This document shows, in pieces, positions 1-8,819 of a stretch of DNA of 20,047 nucleotides. Under the pieces are notes generated by a model. It made no database searches, was not told the origin of the DNA, and was given only the letters and a program-made list of their open reading frames with translations. This DNA comes from Plakobranchus ocellatus. Lineage: Eukaryota > Mollusca > Gastropoda > Plakobranchidae. The stretch is taken from contig BLXT01004603.1 of the NCBI GenBank assembly GCA_019648995.1, positions 1,436,594 through 1,456,640 of the forward strand. The letters are read 5' to 3'. The position numbers were made by a program, and so were the translations under genes. Every line of letters begins with the position of its first letter. The first letter of the stretch is position 1.

Positions 1-720
1 AAACAAAATTAACTTAATTAAGCCAAAACACAAATTACAGATCAACAAGCAAAAATTAAAATGCATGGGTTTTAAGGTTTTCAGCATTTACTTTTCAACA
101 CTAAAATAAAATAAAAATTATGGAAGTTAAGGGGGATGAAATTTTCCAATTAAAAAAAAAAAAAGCCTTGAACATCGAAGTTTCCTTCACTGGGGCTTCT
201 CCTGTCAAAAAATATGTGTAACAAGTTGTAAATAAAGGAATGATTTACCAGAACTAAAGAGAGTTCAGCCGGTAAATACCCCATGTCTCATTTAAGCACC
301 GAGTCACTGACTTAAATAAAACTCTAGATACTCCTCTAATTCTATAGTACATGTAGTTTAGTTCTGAAAAGTAAAAGTCTTATCAAACAAGGAGTACTCA
401 TCAGAGGCTCTAGGTCTATAACTTATAAGTAAAACTTTAAAAATAGTAAGGCCCTAACGTAGATCAGTCAACTGGAGTAAGATCGTAAGCGAAAAAAAAT
501 ATAATAGGGGCCTACCATTTTACCAAACAAGAAAAAATCTACCACCAGATCTAGTACTACACAGAAAAGCAATATTTTTTAATAACAATTTACTTGAGGG
601 TCAAATAATGAGAGTGAGAGACATTTGCACACTGTTACTATATGATAGACCTGGATTAGTTCTATCATTATGGAGATAAACATACCACCTGATATAGGAC
701 TAGAGTCTAGAGGAAAGGGA
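1..720. other. AT-rich stretch without recognisable genes
   Basis: I see no open frame with coding character, no tRNA-like boxes and no simple repeat beyond short A runs (for example around 152-164 and 491-499). It is most likely intergenic or intronic DNA, or an old decayed repeat that can no longer be recognised by eye. Confidence 0.6.
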
Positions 721-730
721 TGTAACACTG

Positions 731-858
731 GGGTGGAAAACTTTCCACCTAAATAATACAGGGCAAAGGGCTGTGTATTATTTGGGTGGAAAACCTTCCA
801 CCTAAATAATGTAGAGCATAGGGGTTTGTATTATTTGGGTGGATTCCACCTCAATAAT
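731..858. repeat. Nested palindromic tandem array, 53-bp period
   Basis: Two full 53-base units (731-783 and 784-836) and a shortened third (837-858) lie head to tail. Each unit opens with a short palindrome of the form GGTGGAAA-AC-TTTCCACC (732-749) and is followed by AAATAAT and a variable centre. The units also pair with each other. 742-760 pairs with 774-792 over 19 bases with a single G.T wobble and a 13-base loop. 798-810 pairs with 830-842 over 13 bases, again with one wobble. The third unit has lost four bases from its palindrome, leaving GGTGGATTCCACC. The array could be a foldback/MITE-type element or a palindromic minisatellite. I do not recognise a named family. Confidence 0.85.
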
Positions 859-859
859 A

Positions 860-1160
860 GCTGCCTAAAAATTAGAGGTCTATTTCTAATTCTTCCGTGT
901 GCGACTTATGCTTATTAAAATTTTATTAGTTGTCATTGAATAAAACATTGTCTTGTTTATTAATACAGAGAGGAAAATAAAAGAAAATTAATTATATGTG
1001 ATTTTATTACAATTCGGGTAAATACAATTATTTTCTCAAAAAAATTGTTCTTATGTCAATAAAATAGTCATTTGAGCAAAAAGCTTATATGATCAGAAAG
1101 TGTTCAATTCTACTCTCTTACACCCACTCAGTTTCCTTCATTCCGTCAGCATTAAACAAT
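860..1160. other. AT-rich stretch, nothing recognised
   Basis: Apart from a small inverted pair near 870-891 (AATTAGA and TCTAATT), nothing stands out. No exon-like or repeat-like signal is visible. Confidence 0.5.
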
Positions 1161-1216
1161 AATTAGACATCCTGCTGTATTACCAGAGATGGTATTTCAA
1201 AATCTCTTATTGTTAG

Positions 1217-1427
1217 GATTGGCACGAGTCTCCCGGATCGTAGAGGGACGTCTTGGCTGAACGTGGTCACCTCAGGATTACCGACTTCGGGTACCATCCC
1301 AAATCAGCCGACAAAGGAAGAAACAAAACCACTGGCCTGTGAACAACCTGACGATGCTGCCAAGTGGAACAATTTCCGCACTGTACTTCAGCAGATCTCC
1401 AGGTTGCACGCTAGAACAAAATATTGA
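1217..1427 (+). CDS. Alternative plus-strand terminal exon reading of the same island
   Basis: On the plus strand a frame is stop-free from 1167 to a TGA at 1425-1427 (86 codons, no ATG). A pyrimidine-rich stretch ending TTATTGTTAG precedes 1217 and could be a 3' splice site. The deduced C-terminus reads KWNNFRTVLQQISRLHARTKY in two overlapping pieces (KWNNFRTVLQQ, QQISRLHARTKY), preceded by an acidic stretch CEQPDDAA. It has the look of a soluble protein tail, but I recognise no family. It is mutually exclusive with the minus-strand exon at 1271-1410. The island is GC-rich, so chance open frames are longer here than elsewhere. No polyadenylation signal AATAAA follows closely. Confidence 0.2.
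1271..1410 (-). CDS. Candidate internal coding exon (minus-strand reading)
   Basis: On the minus strand the segment is preceded by a good 3' splice site: a T-rich run ending TTTTGTTCTAG, with the AG at 1411-1412. It ends at a plausible donor, CTGAG|GTGACC (GT at 1269-1270). Between them 140 bases stay open in one frame (46 codons plus two bases). The peptide begins RATWRSAEVQCGN and ends LGWYPKSVILR. The segment is clearly GC-richer than the DNA around it. I do not recognise the protein. A second minus frame is also nearly open and the plus strand is open too, so openness alone is weak evidence. It could equally be a fragment of a dispersed repeat. The function is unknown, and no neighbouring exon could be linked to it. 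Confidence 0.3.
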
Positions 1428-1569
1428 TTAAGTTTGATTAATTTTGGGCATTTTTATTCAGCTTTATATAGTGACATTTAACCCCCATAGTAGTAAAAGA
1501 TCTATCTGTCTTAAGTACCAATGAGTAAAAAACACGGCGCTAAGAACAGCAATAAGTTTCCCTTAAACA

Positions 1570-1795
1570 ATCCATCTGAGTATGTTTTTCTATCTCTATG
1601 TCTCTTTCTCACTCTCTCGTTCTATATATTTTTATTTCCTTCTTTATTTCTCTGTATCGATCTGTTTTTGCGTCTCTCTCTAGTCTCCTTGCCTGCCTGA
1701 TTCACTTTCTCGTCTCCTCTCTCCTTACTTTTACATGTCTCTCTGTCTTTTGTCTCTCTCTTTCTTTCTTTTATTTCTCTCTCCTTTAATCCACG
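1570..1795. repeat. Degenerate CT-rich low-complexity tract
   Basis: The plus strand is dominated by TCTC, TTTC and TCTG words without a clean period. The apparent open frames on both strands here are a consequence of this composition and are not genes. It probably derives from an old CT microsatellite. Confidence 0.8.
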
Positions 1796-2130
1796 TATGA
1801 CTATTTTGATTGACGTAAACAAAAACTAGCGATTAACGAGAACAAAGGTAATTTATATGGCCACATCTTTTTGTTTTGTTAGAGTTTAAATTTGTGACAA
1901 TAATGATTAAGATCTGTTAGAAAAGAAATGACAAAATAACAGAAATAAAAAAAAAATACTTACAAAAACAAAGAATACACAAAAAGCGTACACCGATATT
2001 TGTTTTTTATTGTTGGAATTCACAGTCGTAATCAAAATGAATAAAAACTGTTTGAAAAGAAAACGCCAAAAAAAAAGGTGGGGAAACTGACTATAAACAA
2101 GAAGAAATTAAATCTGTACAGCGGTATTTA
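1796..2130. other. AT-rich stretch, nothing recognised
   Basis: A-rich runs (around 1949-1957 and 2070-2078) and AT-rich DNA with no gene or repeat signature that I can name. Confidence 0.5.
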
Positions 2131-2190
2131 TGTGTTTTGGCAAGGCGGTGGGTGCCAACGAGGGTGCGGGTTCGAATCCTACTTAGACAT
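2131..2190 (+). mobile_element. tRNA-derived SINE head (RNA polymerase III boxes)
   Basis: A perfect B-box-like GGTTCGAATCC lies at 2169-2179. An A-box-like TGGCAAGGCGG starts about 30 bases upstream (2139-2149). That is shorter than usual but close to tRNA spacing. The pairing needed for a functional tRNA (acceptor stem, T stem) is not evident. The segment is therefore better read as the 5' head of a tRNA-derived SINE or a tRNA remnant. The body downstream (2190-2250) is pyrimidine-rich with TCTTGTCTTGTCTT repeats. The boundaries are uncertain. Confidence 0.5.
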
Positions 2191-2399
2191 ATTGTAATTT
2201 TCTCTCGTCTTCTGTCTTGTCTTGTCTTATCTGTCGCTAGGTCTAAGTGTGTGAACGTCTTCTTTATCTCTTTATTCTGTGTTTTGTATAGTATTGAACT
2301 CTCGGATGCTCTCCTAAGCAACCGCCTCGCTTTGGCCATTAATTTCGCGCGCGTCTCATCGTTGTTTCCGAATTGTGACCTTTAAAATGTCACTAGTTT

Positions 2400-3534
2400 A
2401 GGCAGACGTAGTTTTTAATTTGCTTGAAATACGTGAGATTGTCGGTTAAGGTGTTGATCATTCTTCCGTCGCTTAATTTGATTGAGACGCTTCTTGGGGT
2501 AAAAAAAAAAATATTGGCTTTAGAGAAAAGAAATGGAGAACGGACATTTTTTTACCTCACAAAGAAATCGCTGACAACGTGACATAAATACAAACACAAT
2601 TCTTCCACAAGTGAATTAGATTATTAAAATGGAGCCACACCGAAAGTTCTAATCTAACGTCCGATTGAAGGCATAATTAATAACTCGGGCTCTTTTGACA
2701 TAGATAATGTGGATATGAGTGGGATTCATTTCTTGCCTGAGTGTTTGAGTTGATGCTCAATAAATTTTAGGGAGTGTTTCAGAATAAGCTTTGCATAGAA
2801 CATCATGTCACTCCAGGCTGCGTATCTTTTGAACAAATAAGAATTCTAAACACAGTTCTAAACACAATTTATTTTTGCACCTACAGCAGCCTAGAAATTA
2901 AATTATTTGTTTGCATTACAAAATCGGATGCTTTAAGTGTCATGATGTTATAAAGAAGGCTAATTGTATAGCAATTTTCAATAACATGAGACAATCGGTT
3001 AATTAATGACAGCACCAATATGTATGTTTTTGAAAAACCAAGAAGAAAAAAATATATATATACACATGTATAAAAGCATTGTTTTATCATGCATTATATA
3101 TGATATATACTGCGCTAAACAAGATCTTTATTATATTTTGGAAATATTATTTTCTGATCTGTGGGTTAAACATATTTTGCATAGTAAGCGGAGAAATGTT
3201 TGAGAGTTTGCCATGCTTAGAGTTTGATTTTTTTCTCAGCCATTTTAATGATCTTATTTAGTTGGGTTTTTTTTACCTCGCTCTAAGAAATTAGGCTCAA
3301 AATCTGTTGTCATTTACGCGTCCTAGACCGATCAGTAATTTATTACACATGTTAGTATTCAAACTTACCTCGGCCACTCTCGGCCATAGAACTACAAGTT
3401 CTAATTGTAATCAAGTCATTTTGAGAAAAAAGCTTAGATGTTTCACCATCAGTTTTTTTTAATTAATATAAATTTGGTATTTTGTTGTTTTTGTTGTTTG
3501 TTTGGCAAATTTGTTGCAATTTCAAAGAGTGTGT

Positions 3535-3536
<2 letters not shown>
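2400..3536. other. AT-rich stretch without genes
   Basis: Short open frames occur but none has coding composition. Small features only: an ATATAT/TATACA stretch near 3050-3065 and a duplicated CTCGGCCA at about 3371-3386. Confidence 0.5.

Positions 3537-3606
<70 letters not shown>
3537..3606. repeat. Uninterrupted 70-base T homopolymer
   Basis: Every base from 3537 to 3606 is T, preceded by GTGTGG and followed by GTCTCCC. It could be the A-tail of a minus-strand retroposon, but I cannot identify a retroposon body next to it. The exact length in the organism is uncertain because such runs are error-prone in sequencing. Confidence 0.97.
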
Positions 3607-3607
<1 letters not shown>

Positions 3608-3735
3608 TCTCCCTTTTCTAGGAAAGGTGGTATAGATAGAACTTTGAAATTATCAACTTCAAGCTTCTACTGCAGAATTAGATGATTCTATGTGTCATTG
3701 TGACCAACTTAAGCAATCTTTATTATACTGGCCTA

Positions 3736-3756
3736 TTTTTTTTTTTTTTTTTTTTT
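3736..3756. repeat. 21-base T homopolymer
   Basis: T run preceded by CTGGCCTA and followed by GCACTTAATGG. The phenylalanine- or lysine-rich translations over it are artefacts of the homopolymer. Confidence 0.95.
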
Positions 3757-4060
3757 GCACTTAATGGCTTGTACACCCTTTCATTCACATAAGGCAATGC
3801 AGGGTTGTTGGACGAGGTATTACTTACTACAAAATGACAATCTTCTTCGGTTGTATGGGCAAATGCGATCATTAAAAATGGCTCGTTAAATGAGCTGGAA
3901 AAGAGAAACATATCGTTAATCCCATAACGAGTTTGTAGAACATTTTAATCGTGTGTGAACCGACAGGTGGTTTAGCTCACGTCTCTCTATGTTGATTGGG
4001 CCATACAATCTATATTCTCACGTGGATTTGAGCGTGCTTCTCGGGAAGTCTTGTCTATCG

Positions 4061-4254
4061 TGCATTGAGATTAGAGTGTGCGATTAACTCTCCAAAGGTT
4101 TTGTTATTCCTTCATTTTACTATATAGTATACTGCTTATATTTATTAGTTTCCGACGGAGATTTTGCATTGATTAAGTGTGCAATGAGCTGCAACTCTCC
4201 AGCGATGTCATAATTTACTTACTTTACCTTTTGCTACATTGCTTATATTTACAG
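4061..4254. repeat. Diverged direct duplication, about 88-90 bp per copy
   Basis: 4061-4148 and 4165-4254 align over their length. Both start TGCATTGA, share GTGTGC and AACTCTCCA, and both end TGCTTATATTTA. Several small indels and many substitutions separate them, so the duplication is old. The second copy ends exactly where the SINE copy begins (4255), in an ACAG that would also serve as a splice acceptor. Confidence 0.65.
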
Positions 4255-4412
4255 GGTTTGTATGGAAAATGGGTTAGCAAATCCGCCCTGAGATCTAAGG
4301 GATTCTCCTGTCGTAGGTTGAAGCCCAGCTTCCGGTATACTGGCTTGGCAAGGGTCTGAAATCCTGAAATCACCTTATTGGAGTCAGGCGATTTACACAA
4401 AAACTTACCTTA
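4255..4412 (+). mobile_element. tRNA-derived SINE, diverged copy
   Basis: It aligns base by base with the copy at 6931-7105. Shared words in the same order are TTAGC/CTAGC, TCCGC, TGAGATCT, TCTGTCG-type, GGTTGAAGCCC (4317-4327, the decayed B box), CCGG, TCTGAAATCCTGAAATCACC and TTACACAAAAAC. Copies of this family are short, lack coding capacity and depend on a partner LINE for retrotransposition (established for tRNA-derived SINEs in general). The B box differs from the canonical GGTTCGANNCC at the C, so this copy is probably no longer transcribed. Confidence 0.75.
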
Positions 4413-4843
4413 TCGAGGTAGCTGAGACAATTACGGTGATGAAAATCTTTTGAGATAGATCTATTACCGAAATCAGCGTTGTACAATTTTTAGAACAGAT
4501 GGAAAGGCTTGGAGTTTGTTTTTTTTTTTAATGAGACTTCTAAAATATCTTTGAAACGTCTAGAACATTATTATTTCAACTGGAGGAAGGAAAACAAAAT
4601 TGATTAAAAAAAAACAAAAGAAGAAGAAGGAGACGAAAGCTGAATTGATACTGCCATTTCGTTAGAAATCGCGGGCTATCAGTGGTCATCCTTCAGGTTC
4701 AGTGCTGTGGAAAAGGAGATGGTAGAAACAAAAGAATAGATGGACAGGCAATTTTGGGCAATGGGCATGGAAAACTTTCGCCTCAATTCAGTCTCTCGCT
4801 CATGATGGAAACATTTGGTGCAGAGTCCAGTGCCTTAGAGACC

Positions 4844-4861
4844 AGAGAGAGAGAGAGAGAC
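4844..4861. repeat. Short (AG)n microsatellite
   Basis: Eight to nine AG units after GACC. The preceding 4680-4843 is moderately GC-rich and reads open on the plus strand, but I recognise nothing in it. It may be another repeat body ending in the AG tail. Confidence 0.85.
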
Positions 4862-4869
4862 AAATGATC

Positions 4870-5530
4870 AGCATAATTATGAAGAACCTGTATGGAATTA
4901 GCTAGGTAAGCTTTCAAGGCGCACCCGTGCATAAGTAGTATAAGAACCACACAAAATCAGAAGTAACGCCTCTATCTGCATTAAGATGAGAACTTGAAGA
5001 AGAAGATAACTTTATCTTACATAGGCGTACCAGTTCTGGCTATGCCGGGTATTTACATATTTACGCTTCAATTTGTGATGACGAACTTAAGGAAGATTCA
5101 AACAAAGATTACTATAAATGACCAGGTCCATGTTTTGAGAATGGTTCAAGCGCAGGTTCCATTCTCGATACTTATTTTCTTTCTCTTGCGTCTTTATAGA
5201 CTCTCTGGTTATAGAGAGTTCTTAATGATTTATTTGAAAACTTCTACTACATTAATTAGCGCCAGAGAGCGCTCGTGTTTGTGAAAACCTATTGGATGTG
5301 TAACGCACACTTAGGTTAGTGTAATCTTGAGTATGAAAGATAATCTTTGACCTGCTTCTATTGCTGTGTCATTGTGACAAACAACGAAAAAAAAGGTAAT
5401 CTCTGCTTATTTTTTTACCCTTAGAAGACACTTCTTTCGTACATCTACTGATATAAGAGACATGGAAATATAGAAATTTAACCATTGCTCTATTAACCCC
5501 ATGACTCTTTAATCCACAATATTCTACATA
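4870..5530. other. No supported gene; one chance-length open frame
   Basis: 4994-5284 is open on the plus strand for 96 codons if a TTG is allowed as start, with hydrophobic patches (GVPVLAMPGIYIF, FSILIFFLLRLY). An open frame of this length is expected by chance a few times in 20 kb of such DNA. It lacks an ATG near its start, splice sites that fit and any recognisable family. I do not call it a gene. Confidence 0.45.
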
Positions 5531-5609
5531 GAGATTTCACTTTCCTAACCTGATGAAGCATTGGATCTCGGAACAGCGCTTGCTAAATATGCGGAAGAAT
5601 TTAATTGAA

Positions 5610-5720
5610 GTATGGGAACCTTAGAGGGAGACTTAATCCGCGCTTAGCCCACCCTTACAGGCGGGTGTCTTAACCTCACTTCTGAAGGCTTTGTCGTTAA
5701 GGCGGATCTGGTAAAGCGTA
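5610..5720 (-). mobile_element. Possible tRNA-like SINE head, minus strand
   Basis: Read on the minus strand, GGTTAAGACACCCGCC (5660-5675) fits a leucine/serine-type A box. GGTTCCCATAC (5610-5620) is a weak B box some 40 bases downstream. On the plus strand nearby, GTCGTTAAGGCGGATCTGG (5693-5711) also resembles an A box, so two tRNA-like heads may face opposite ways. The evidence is only motif similarity and the boundaries are guesses. Confidence 0.35.
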
Positions 5721-6050
5721 AGCAGTTTTTTTTCCCGAAACTAACGAAAAAGCCAGGCGGCGATTGAAGTGTTCATTTCATTGTCAAGTTCAAAGATTGA
5801 GAATCTTTACTGTCAGAAATGGCACTTTGTGTCTTGTTATTTCCACTTTATAAAGTTTAATGAGCGTGGATATTAAGTGTTGACAGAAAGGTCACCTCCA
5901 AGACCACAAAGGATTTTCGTATTTATTAGCTTGTAGTAAGTATGTATGTATCCAACCAAAGGTCAGTATACCGTAGCGCCATCAAAAATTCTAAGTCTGG
6001 GCTTACGAAGCATACTTACCCACCATAGTTGTTGGCACTTCAAGCTCTTA
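5721..6050. other. No gene seen
   Basis: Mixed AT-rich DNA with a short GTATGTAT microrepeat near 5941-5950. Nothing recognisable. Confidence 0.5.
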
Positions 6051-6156
6051 ATTTTTTTTTTTTTCATAGAAAAAGAGTAAAACTGCAAAACAATTTTCGC
6101 AGGGTATAGCCAATTTTTTTTGTTCAAAACAGTTTAAGAGGAACCAACGCAGTGCA

Positions 6157-6480
6157 CTTTTTTTTCCATTAAAAAGTAAAGTGAGTCCCACACTTAGTCC
6201 AAGCATCGGGGAACCAGGAGTAGAGTCCTGATTGTTCTTGGCATACGGCATTATAAGGTAGTTTGCCATTGCTTTCTTCGCCGCCTTACTTTCTTCGGGT
6301 CTTACGAGACCTAGCTTTCCATTTGGTGCTGATCACTGAACTATAAATCTATTTATAGTTCAGTGATGCTGGGTGGACACAGAGGAGCAATGAAGATCTG
6401 ACTTGGTCCGGACTGATAATCGAACCTCGGACCTCTTAGTTGGTAGCCAACTGCCCTGCCAGATGAGCCACCGCTCCTGC
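6157..6480 (-). mobile_element. tRNA-derived SINE with LINE-like tail, minus strand
   Basis: On the minus strand the element starts near 6476 with a tRNA-like head: A box TGGCTCATCTGG (6459-6470) and B box GGTTCGATTAT (6417-6427). A body follows that contains a perfect palindrome (6332-6367). Then comes a stretch with GCAATGGCAAACTACC, which resembles 3' regions of RTE-type LINEs and the SINEs that borrow them (recall, not checked). It ends near a short A run (T run 6157-6165 on the plus strand). It is a different family from the SINEs at 4255 and 6931: the head sequence and the body differ. The exact 3' end is uncertain, because another A-rich stretch lies at 6052-6064. Confidence 0.65.
6332..6367. 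repeat. Perfect 17-bp inverted repeat with 2-bp centre
   Basis: ATCACTGAACTATAAAT (6332-6348) and its exact reverse complement (6351-6367) flank a CT dinucleotide. It lies inside the minus-strand SINE and would form a strong hairpin in its RNA. Confidence 0.95.
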
Positions 6481-6489
6481 TTTTTCCTG

Positions 6490-6930
6490 TTACCTTCCTA
6501 AAAAAGGTGAATTATTTATACGAGCGTTACGAGCCTGTGAACTGCGTATTAAGGAAGTTGTCTGCAAAATTTCATTTCTGAGTTATATAAATCATATAAA
6601 AGGGCAATATCATCTTTTCAAGAAGGACAACAAACTATATTAAATCTAGAATGGAAAGGTTACCACGGCTGCTGAGATATAATATACACTAAAATAATAA
6701 AAGGAAAAAAGAAAAACAGTTGGAATACGGATAATAAATAAAGGCCTATTAAGAGGATGAAATTCTATCAAAATTAGATTAAAACCTTTGTCGTTATACT
6801 TGTTATGTTATCTTACTGATACGGACAGATTAATGGCATAACGTTCTATTATAATTTCGCTATTGTTTCGTTTTGTCGAAATCGCTTTATAATTTCTACT
6901 TGGCAATTGCTATCTTCTTTTTTGCTGTTC
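6490..6930. other. AT-rich stretch, nothing recognised
   Basis: No gene, repeat or RNA signature visible. Confidence 0.5.
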
Positions 6931-7105
6931 TGGGCGTCGGTCGCACAATGGCTAGCGAGTCCGCTTTGAGATCTTCAAAAACCTTTCTGTCGCGGGTTCG
7001 AGCCCCGCCACCGGCGCCCTGGCCTGACGGAGGGCCTGAAAGCTTGAGATCACCTTGTTTTGGCCTGGCTGTACACAAAAACCAAACCAGACTTTTACGT
7101 TCCTT
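6931..7105 (+). mobile_element. tRNA-derived SINE, best-preserved copy
   Basis: A canonical B box GGTTCGAGCCC (6995-7005) sits within CGCGGGTTCGAGCCCCGCC, where CGGG/CCCG can pair as a T-stem remnant. An A-box-like TGGCTAGCGAGT lies at 6949-6960. The body contains GGCCTGACGGAGGGCC and TTGAGATCACC and ends near ACACAAAAACCAAACCAGAC. The 4255-4412 copy shares the whole order of words. The element is stop-free over 80 codons on plus and 60 on minus, with translated pieces ASESALRS, SRVRAPPPAPWPDGG and, on minus, GGGARTRDRKV. I recall such pieces from predicted proteins of sacoglossan sea slugs. These are repeat translations, not a gene. Confidence 0.85.
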
Positions 7106-7109
7106 GCTG

Positions 7110-8330
7110 ACTTAGCGCTGGAAGTGAAATAAAATTATACATAAATGTGATCCGTTCCTTATTTGATTTTTGGTGTAGCTAGAGTATGTAATTGTATAAA
7201 GCGGTGCTCATGGCATGATCACGATGAATGGATGTTCTGAGACAAACCAATGTACCGGTATCCAGATGCTTGTAATGCTTCCGTTAATGAAAGGGAGGGA
7301 GCACACCTTAGAGTATTTTGTGTGTGTCTTTCTCTCTTTTTCTTTTTTTTTTAAGATGGCTGTTTTTAACGTTTACCGTTGAAGTCACCATGATCATATT
7401 AATGGGAAAATATATCGATTTAAAAAAAAGTTTTACCTATGAGAGCGTGCTAACGAACGACATCTTGAATTTTTATTGGCAAAATAATTATGGGGTTTAT
7501 AAGATCTATCTCCTCCTGCAGTTGAACTTCATATCAATTGAAACTTTGCTTTATATAATAAAGTAACTGAGAGGTTTTTTAAATGTTCAACAGGTTATAT
7601 CTAATTGTTTTATTCAATATAAAAGTGAAAATAGCTTTGACGCCCATTTTTTACGAAAAAATAAAATCTTTAAAATACATTGTATACATGATATTGGAAA
7701 AAGCCTCTTGCATTTTACAGATAATATCATTGGCAAGATCTTTGCAATGTTTCAATAAAATCGGTAGATGAATATCGCAGAAGATGGATATTTTGTGACA
7801 TAAAAATGCAGAATTACACAATCGAAATTTCTGTAGAAGTATATGAATATTTCATCAAATTATTAATATCAATTCAAAAGATTAATTTTCGATTATTTTC
7901 CGTCAAATCAAAGACAGGAATGGCCAATCATACTTAAATTTGAAGACAAGTAGAACGAACTAATCAGCTTTAGTTTCAAAACAAAATCGAAATCATGAAA
8001 ATGGTTGATGCCATCTGGATATTCACAAAAAGAGTATCGGGGTCGATAAAACAAGCTATGATTTTTAAAACTTTTTTTCGGCATTAAAAAGGGGATTTTT
8101 ACCCTCTCTAAAGAGTAAAAGCACTGCATAAATCATGAAATCGAGGTTTCAGGTGGATATAAACCTCCCCGCCCTCTCTTTGTACAGGAAATGGCGGAAA
8201 GGAAAAAAGTTCAAGATCCTTATAGCACATTGTTTAAGTGACTTATTAGTTATAAATTCAAAATTTTGTTAGAGTATTGGTTTTGTTTCTTTATCAAACT
8301 ATCACAGGAAAATCTATTTTGAATATTTTC
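7110..8330. other. AT-rich stretch without genes
   Basis: Only short AT-driven open frames on both strands and a small T/C-rich patch at 7319-7353. No repeat family or exon-like island is visible. Confidence 0.5.
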
Positions 8331-8338
8331 ATAATGCT

Positions 8339-8520
8339 TGTAACTTTCTTCTGTAACAAATTTATATAAAGGTAAGATGATATTGTGGGCCTGATAACAG
8401 TTATTAGAAAATATAAATAGTGGACGATGTGTAACTTTCTTCTAAAACAAATCTATATAGAGGTAAGATGATATTGTGGGCCTGATAACAGTTATTAGAA
8501 AATATAAATAGTGGACGGTG
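8339..8520. repeat. Recent 91-bp tandem duplication
   Basis: 8339-8429 and 8430-8520 are adjacent copies that differ at about five positions, so the duplication is young. Each copy carries a consensus-like splice-donor word, AAAG|GTAAGA at 8371/8372 and AGAG|GTAAGA at 8462/8463, and the block GTGGGCCTGATAACAG. No open frame runs through it and no function is evident. Confidence 0.95.
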
Positions 8521-8529
8521 TGAGGAAAG

Positions 8530-8692
8530 GTAGAGAAATTTTCAAGAGAGAGAAAGATAAAGAGAGAAAAGACAGAAAGAAATTAGAGAACAAGATAGAG
8601 AAACGCATCCAAAGAAAAAATAAGAAAAAGACAGAAAAATGAGAGACATGCGAAAGAAAAGGAGCGGGTTAGAGAAAACGAAAGCAAGCGAA

Positions 8693-8744
<52 letters not shown>

Positions 8745-8815
8745 TGACTAGAGAGGGGTATAGAGAAAAGGGAAAAGAGATGAGAGACAGAGTTCAGACA
8801 AACATGCATAGAGAC
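8530..8815. repeat. Purine-rich tract with (GA)n core
   Basis: The plus strand is almost all purines, with GAGA, GAAA and AGACAGA words around a clean (GA)n of roughly 24 units at about 8695-8741. The Arg/Glu-rich open frame over it is a translation of the repeat. Confidence 0.92.
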
Positions 8816-8819
8816 CAAT

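Noticed and set aside
731-858. CRISPR-like array
   Set aside because: There is no constant repeat with unique spacers of even size, and the setting is an animal nuclear genome. The structure is a palindromic tandem repeat.
4994-5284. 96-codon plus-strand open frame with hydrophobic segments
   Set aside because: It needs a TTG start. A few open frames this long are expected by chance in 20 kb of this composition, and no family or splice context supports it.
5550-5605. CTGATGA followed by GGAAC, resembling a hammerhead ribozyme core; the same bases also read PDEALDLGTALAKYAEEF
   Set aside because: The bases between the core halves do not pair as stem II, so the ribozyme fold fails. The peptide is only about 19 codons after a stop, with no splice acceptor.
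6417-6476. Functional tRNA gene on the minus strand
   Set aside because: The A and B boxes are good, but the anticodon arm has a mismatch and the acceptor stem cannot be closed. The sequence continues into a SINE body.
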